The position numbers and the translations under genes are program-made. Below the pieces are notes generated by a model, which worked only from the letters and a program-made list of their open reading frames with translations, ran no database searches and was not told the DNA's origin. A stretch of 64,000 nucleotides of DNA from Pseudocitrobacter vendiensis (lineage in GTDB: Bacteria; Pseudomonadota; Gammaproteobacteria; Enterobacterales; Enterobacteriaceae). The DNA is taken from contig NZ_CALSBS010000004.1 of NCBI RefSeq assembly GCF_943590815.1, positions 124,001 to 188,000 of the forward strand. Reading direction: 5' to 3'. Positions 63,194 to 64,000 of this stretch are shown one piece after another (position 1 is the stretch's first letter; each line of letters begins with the position of its first letter).

Positions 63194-63598
63194 ATGACGC
63201 CATTCACCCATGCCTCCGCCAGCCTGTTATTAAGCCTGCTGCTGGTCAACGCGGCCCACGCTAATGATCACAAATTGTTGGGCGTGATTGCGCTTCCCCG
63301 TAATGAAACCAACGATTTGACACTCAAGTTACCCGTGTGCCGGGTCGTGAAGCGTATCCAAATCACCGTCGACCACGGAGATGCGCAGCTCAGCGGGGCC
63401 TCCGTCTACTTTAAAGCGGCCAAAAGCGCCAGCCAGAGTTTATCGGTGCCATCCGAACTGAAAGAAGGCGTCACGACAGAGTGGATCAACATTAACAGCG
63501 ACAATGACAACAAGCGCTGCGTGTCAAAAATCACCTTCTCCGGCCATACGGTGAACTCCTCCGATATGGCGACGCTAAAAATTATCGGCGATGACTAA
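63194..63598 (+). CDS. yaaI: Secreted protein YaaI (DUF2541)
   Basis: YaaI is a small periplasmic protein of unknown function. ATG 63194 ([18 protein letters not shown]) gives 134 residues, the E. coli length; the in-frame ATG at 63179 lacks a binding site. A signal peptide with cleavage after AAHA (before NDHKL) is likely. The mature part ([31 protein letters not shown]) is strongly conserved, including two cysteines. It is divergent from dnaK and precedes yaaW. Confidence 0.94.
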   Translation: MTPFTHASASLLLSLLLVNAAHANDHKLLGVIALPRNETNDLTLKLPVCRVVKRIQITVDHGDAQLSGASVYFKAAKSASQSLSVPSELKEGVTTEWININSDNDNKRCVSKITFSGHTVNSSDMATLKIIGDD

Positions 63599-63636
63599 CA
63601 TCGTCTGCCATTCACTTATTAAACAGTCAGTAAATT

Positions 63637-64000
63637 ATGAACGTCCCCTATCTGAACGATGACGACCTGCAGTTTCTTCAACACTGTAGCGAGGAGCAAC
63701 TGGAAAGCTTTGCCCGGTTGCTCACTCATAATGGAAAAGGTAAACGCCGTTTATCCAGCGGCCTGTTAAATAACGAACTTTTTATGGCGATGGACGGCCA
63801 TCCGGCGCGACATCGGCAAAACTGGCAATTGATTGCCGGAGAACTTCAGCATTTTGGCGGAGACAGTATCGCCAATAAATTGCGCGGACACGGGAAGCTG
63901 TATCGCGCAATCCTGACCGACGTCGCGAAAAGGCTGAGTCTGAAAGCGGACAAAACCATGTCCACCTGGGAAATTGAGCATGAACTCCTGACCCATTTTA
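63637..64000 (+). CDS. yaaW: YaaW family protein (partial, 3' end outside window)
   Basis: The frame from ATG 63637 stays open to the window edge: 121 codons of about 237 in E. coli. QHCSEEQLESFARLLTHN and WQLIAGELQHFGGDSIANKL, then RGHGKLYRAILTDV, are nearly identical to E. coli YaaW, a protein of unknown function with a DUF3944/ubiquinol-chaperone-like N-terminal part. It follows yaaI by 38 bases on the same strand. Confidence 0.93.
   Translation, partial: MNVPYLNDDDLQFLQHCSEEQLESFARLLTHNGKGKRRLSSGLLNNELFMAMDGHPARHRQNWQLIAGELQHFGGDSIANKLRGHGKLYRAILTDVAKRLSLKADKTMSTWEIEHELLTHF

Overview
The window is a stretch of enterobacterial chromosome that corresponds to the dnaK–folA region near minute 0–1 of the E. 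coli K-12 map, read in the opposite orientation. The backbone genes are near-identical in length and order to E. coli. A second citrate-fermentation island between dapB and rihC, as known in Salmonella, points to Citrobacter or a close Salmonella/Citrobacter relative. The genus is an inference from gene content, not from a database match. No tRNA, rRNA, insertion sequence, prophage or CRISPR array was seen.

Layout. 1–4.9 kb: folA (cut by the window edge), kefC-kefF (glutathione-gated K+ efflux), a small orphan lipoprotein and the MFS transporter yaaU, all on the minus strand. 5.0–16.5 kb: the anaerobic carnitine module, with fixABCX (minus) and caiTABCDE (plus) divergent around a control region carrying CaiF-type inverted repeats and a CRP site, and the activator gene caiF (minus) at the far end. 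caiT carries an in-frame amber codon at codon 220, although every other cai/fix gene is intact. 16.7–22.4 kb: carB, carA (UUG start, tandem ARG boxes) and dapB.

22.5–49.8 kb is accessory DNA inserted between dapB and rihC, which are neighbours in E. coli. The first half (22.5–35.3 kb) is a complete Na+-dependent citrate fermentation island: citCDEFXG (minus) opposite citS-oadGAB-citAB (plus). The second half (35.2–49.7 kb) is a sugar-catabolic cluster I do not recognise as a described system. It holds a LacI-type regulator, a 582-residue class-I phosphomannose-isomerase-like protein, a four-gene mannose-family PTS (IIA, IIB, IIC, IID), two tandem cupin phosphoglucose-isomerase-like genes, an RpiR-type regulator, a fructose-family PTS permease resembling MngA, a GH38 alpha-mannosidase resembling MngB, and a GH13_18 glycoside phosphorylase resembling YcjM. 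Copies of one 17-bp palindrome (GGTTAATCGATTAATCT and variants) lie before the lacI/isomerase pair and before the cupin genes, so the LacI protein probably controls both. The inferred function is uptake and phosphorylation of mannose- or glucose-containing solutes (glycosyl-glycerates are the best guess), hydrolysis to hexose 6-phosphate, and isomerisation into glycolysis.

49.8–64 kb returns to the backbone: rihC, ispH, fkpB, lspA, ileS, ribF (minus), rpsT (plus, UUG start), nhaR, nhaA, dnaJ, dnaK (minus), then yaaI and the start of yaaW (plus, cut by the window edge). REP elements lie between backbone genes and I saw none inside the accessory island. IleS has an 11-residue internal insertion and a changed editing-site motif compared with E. 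coli.
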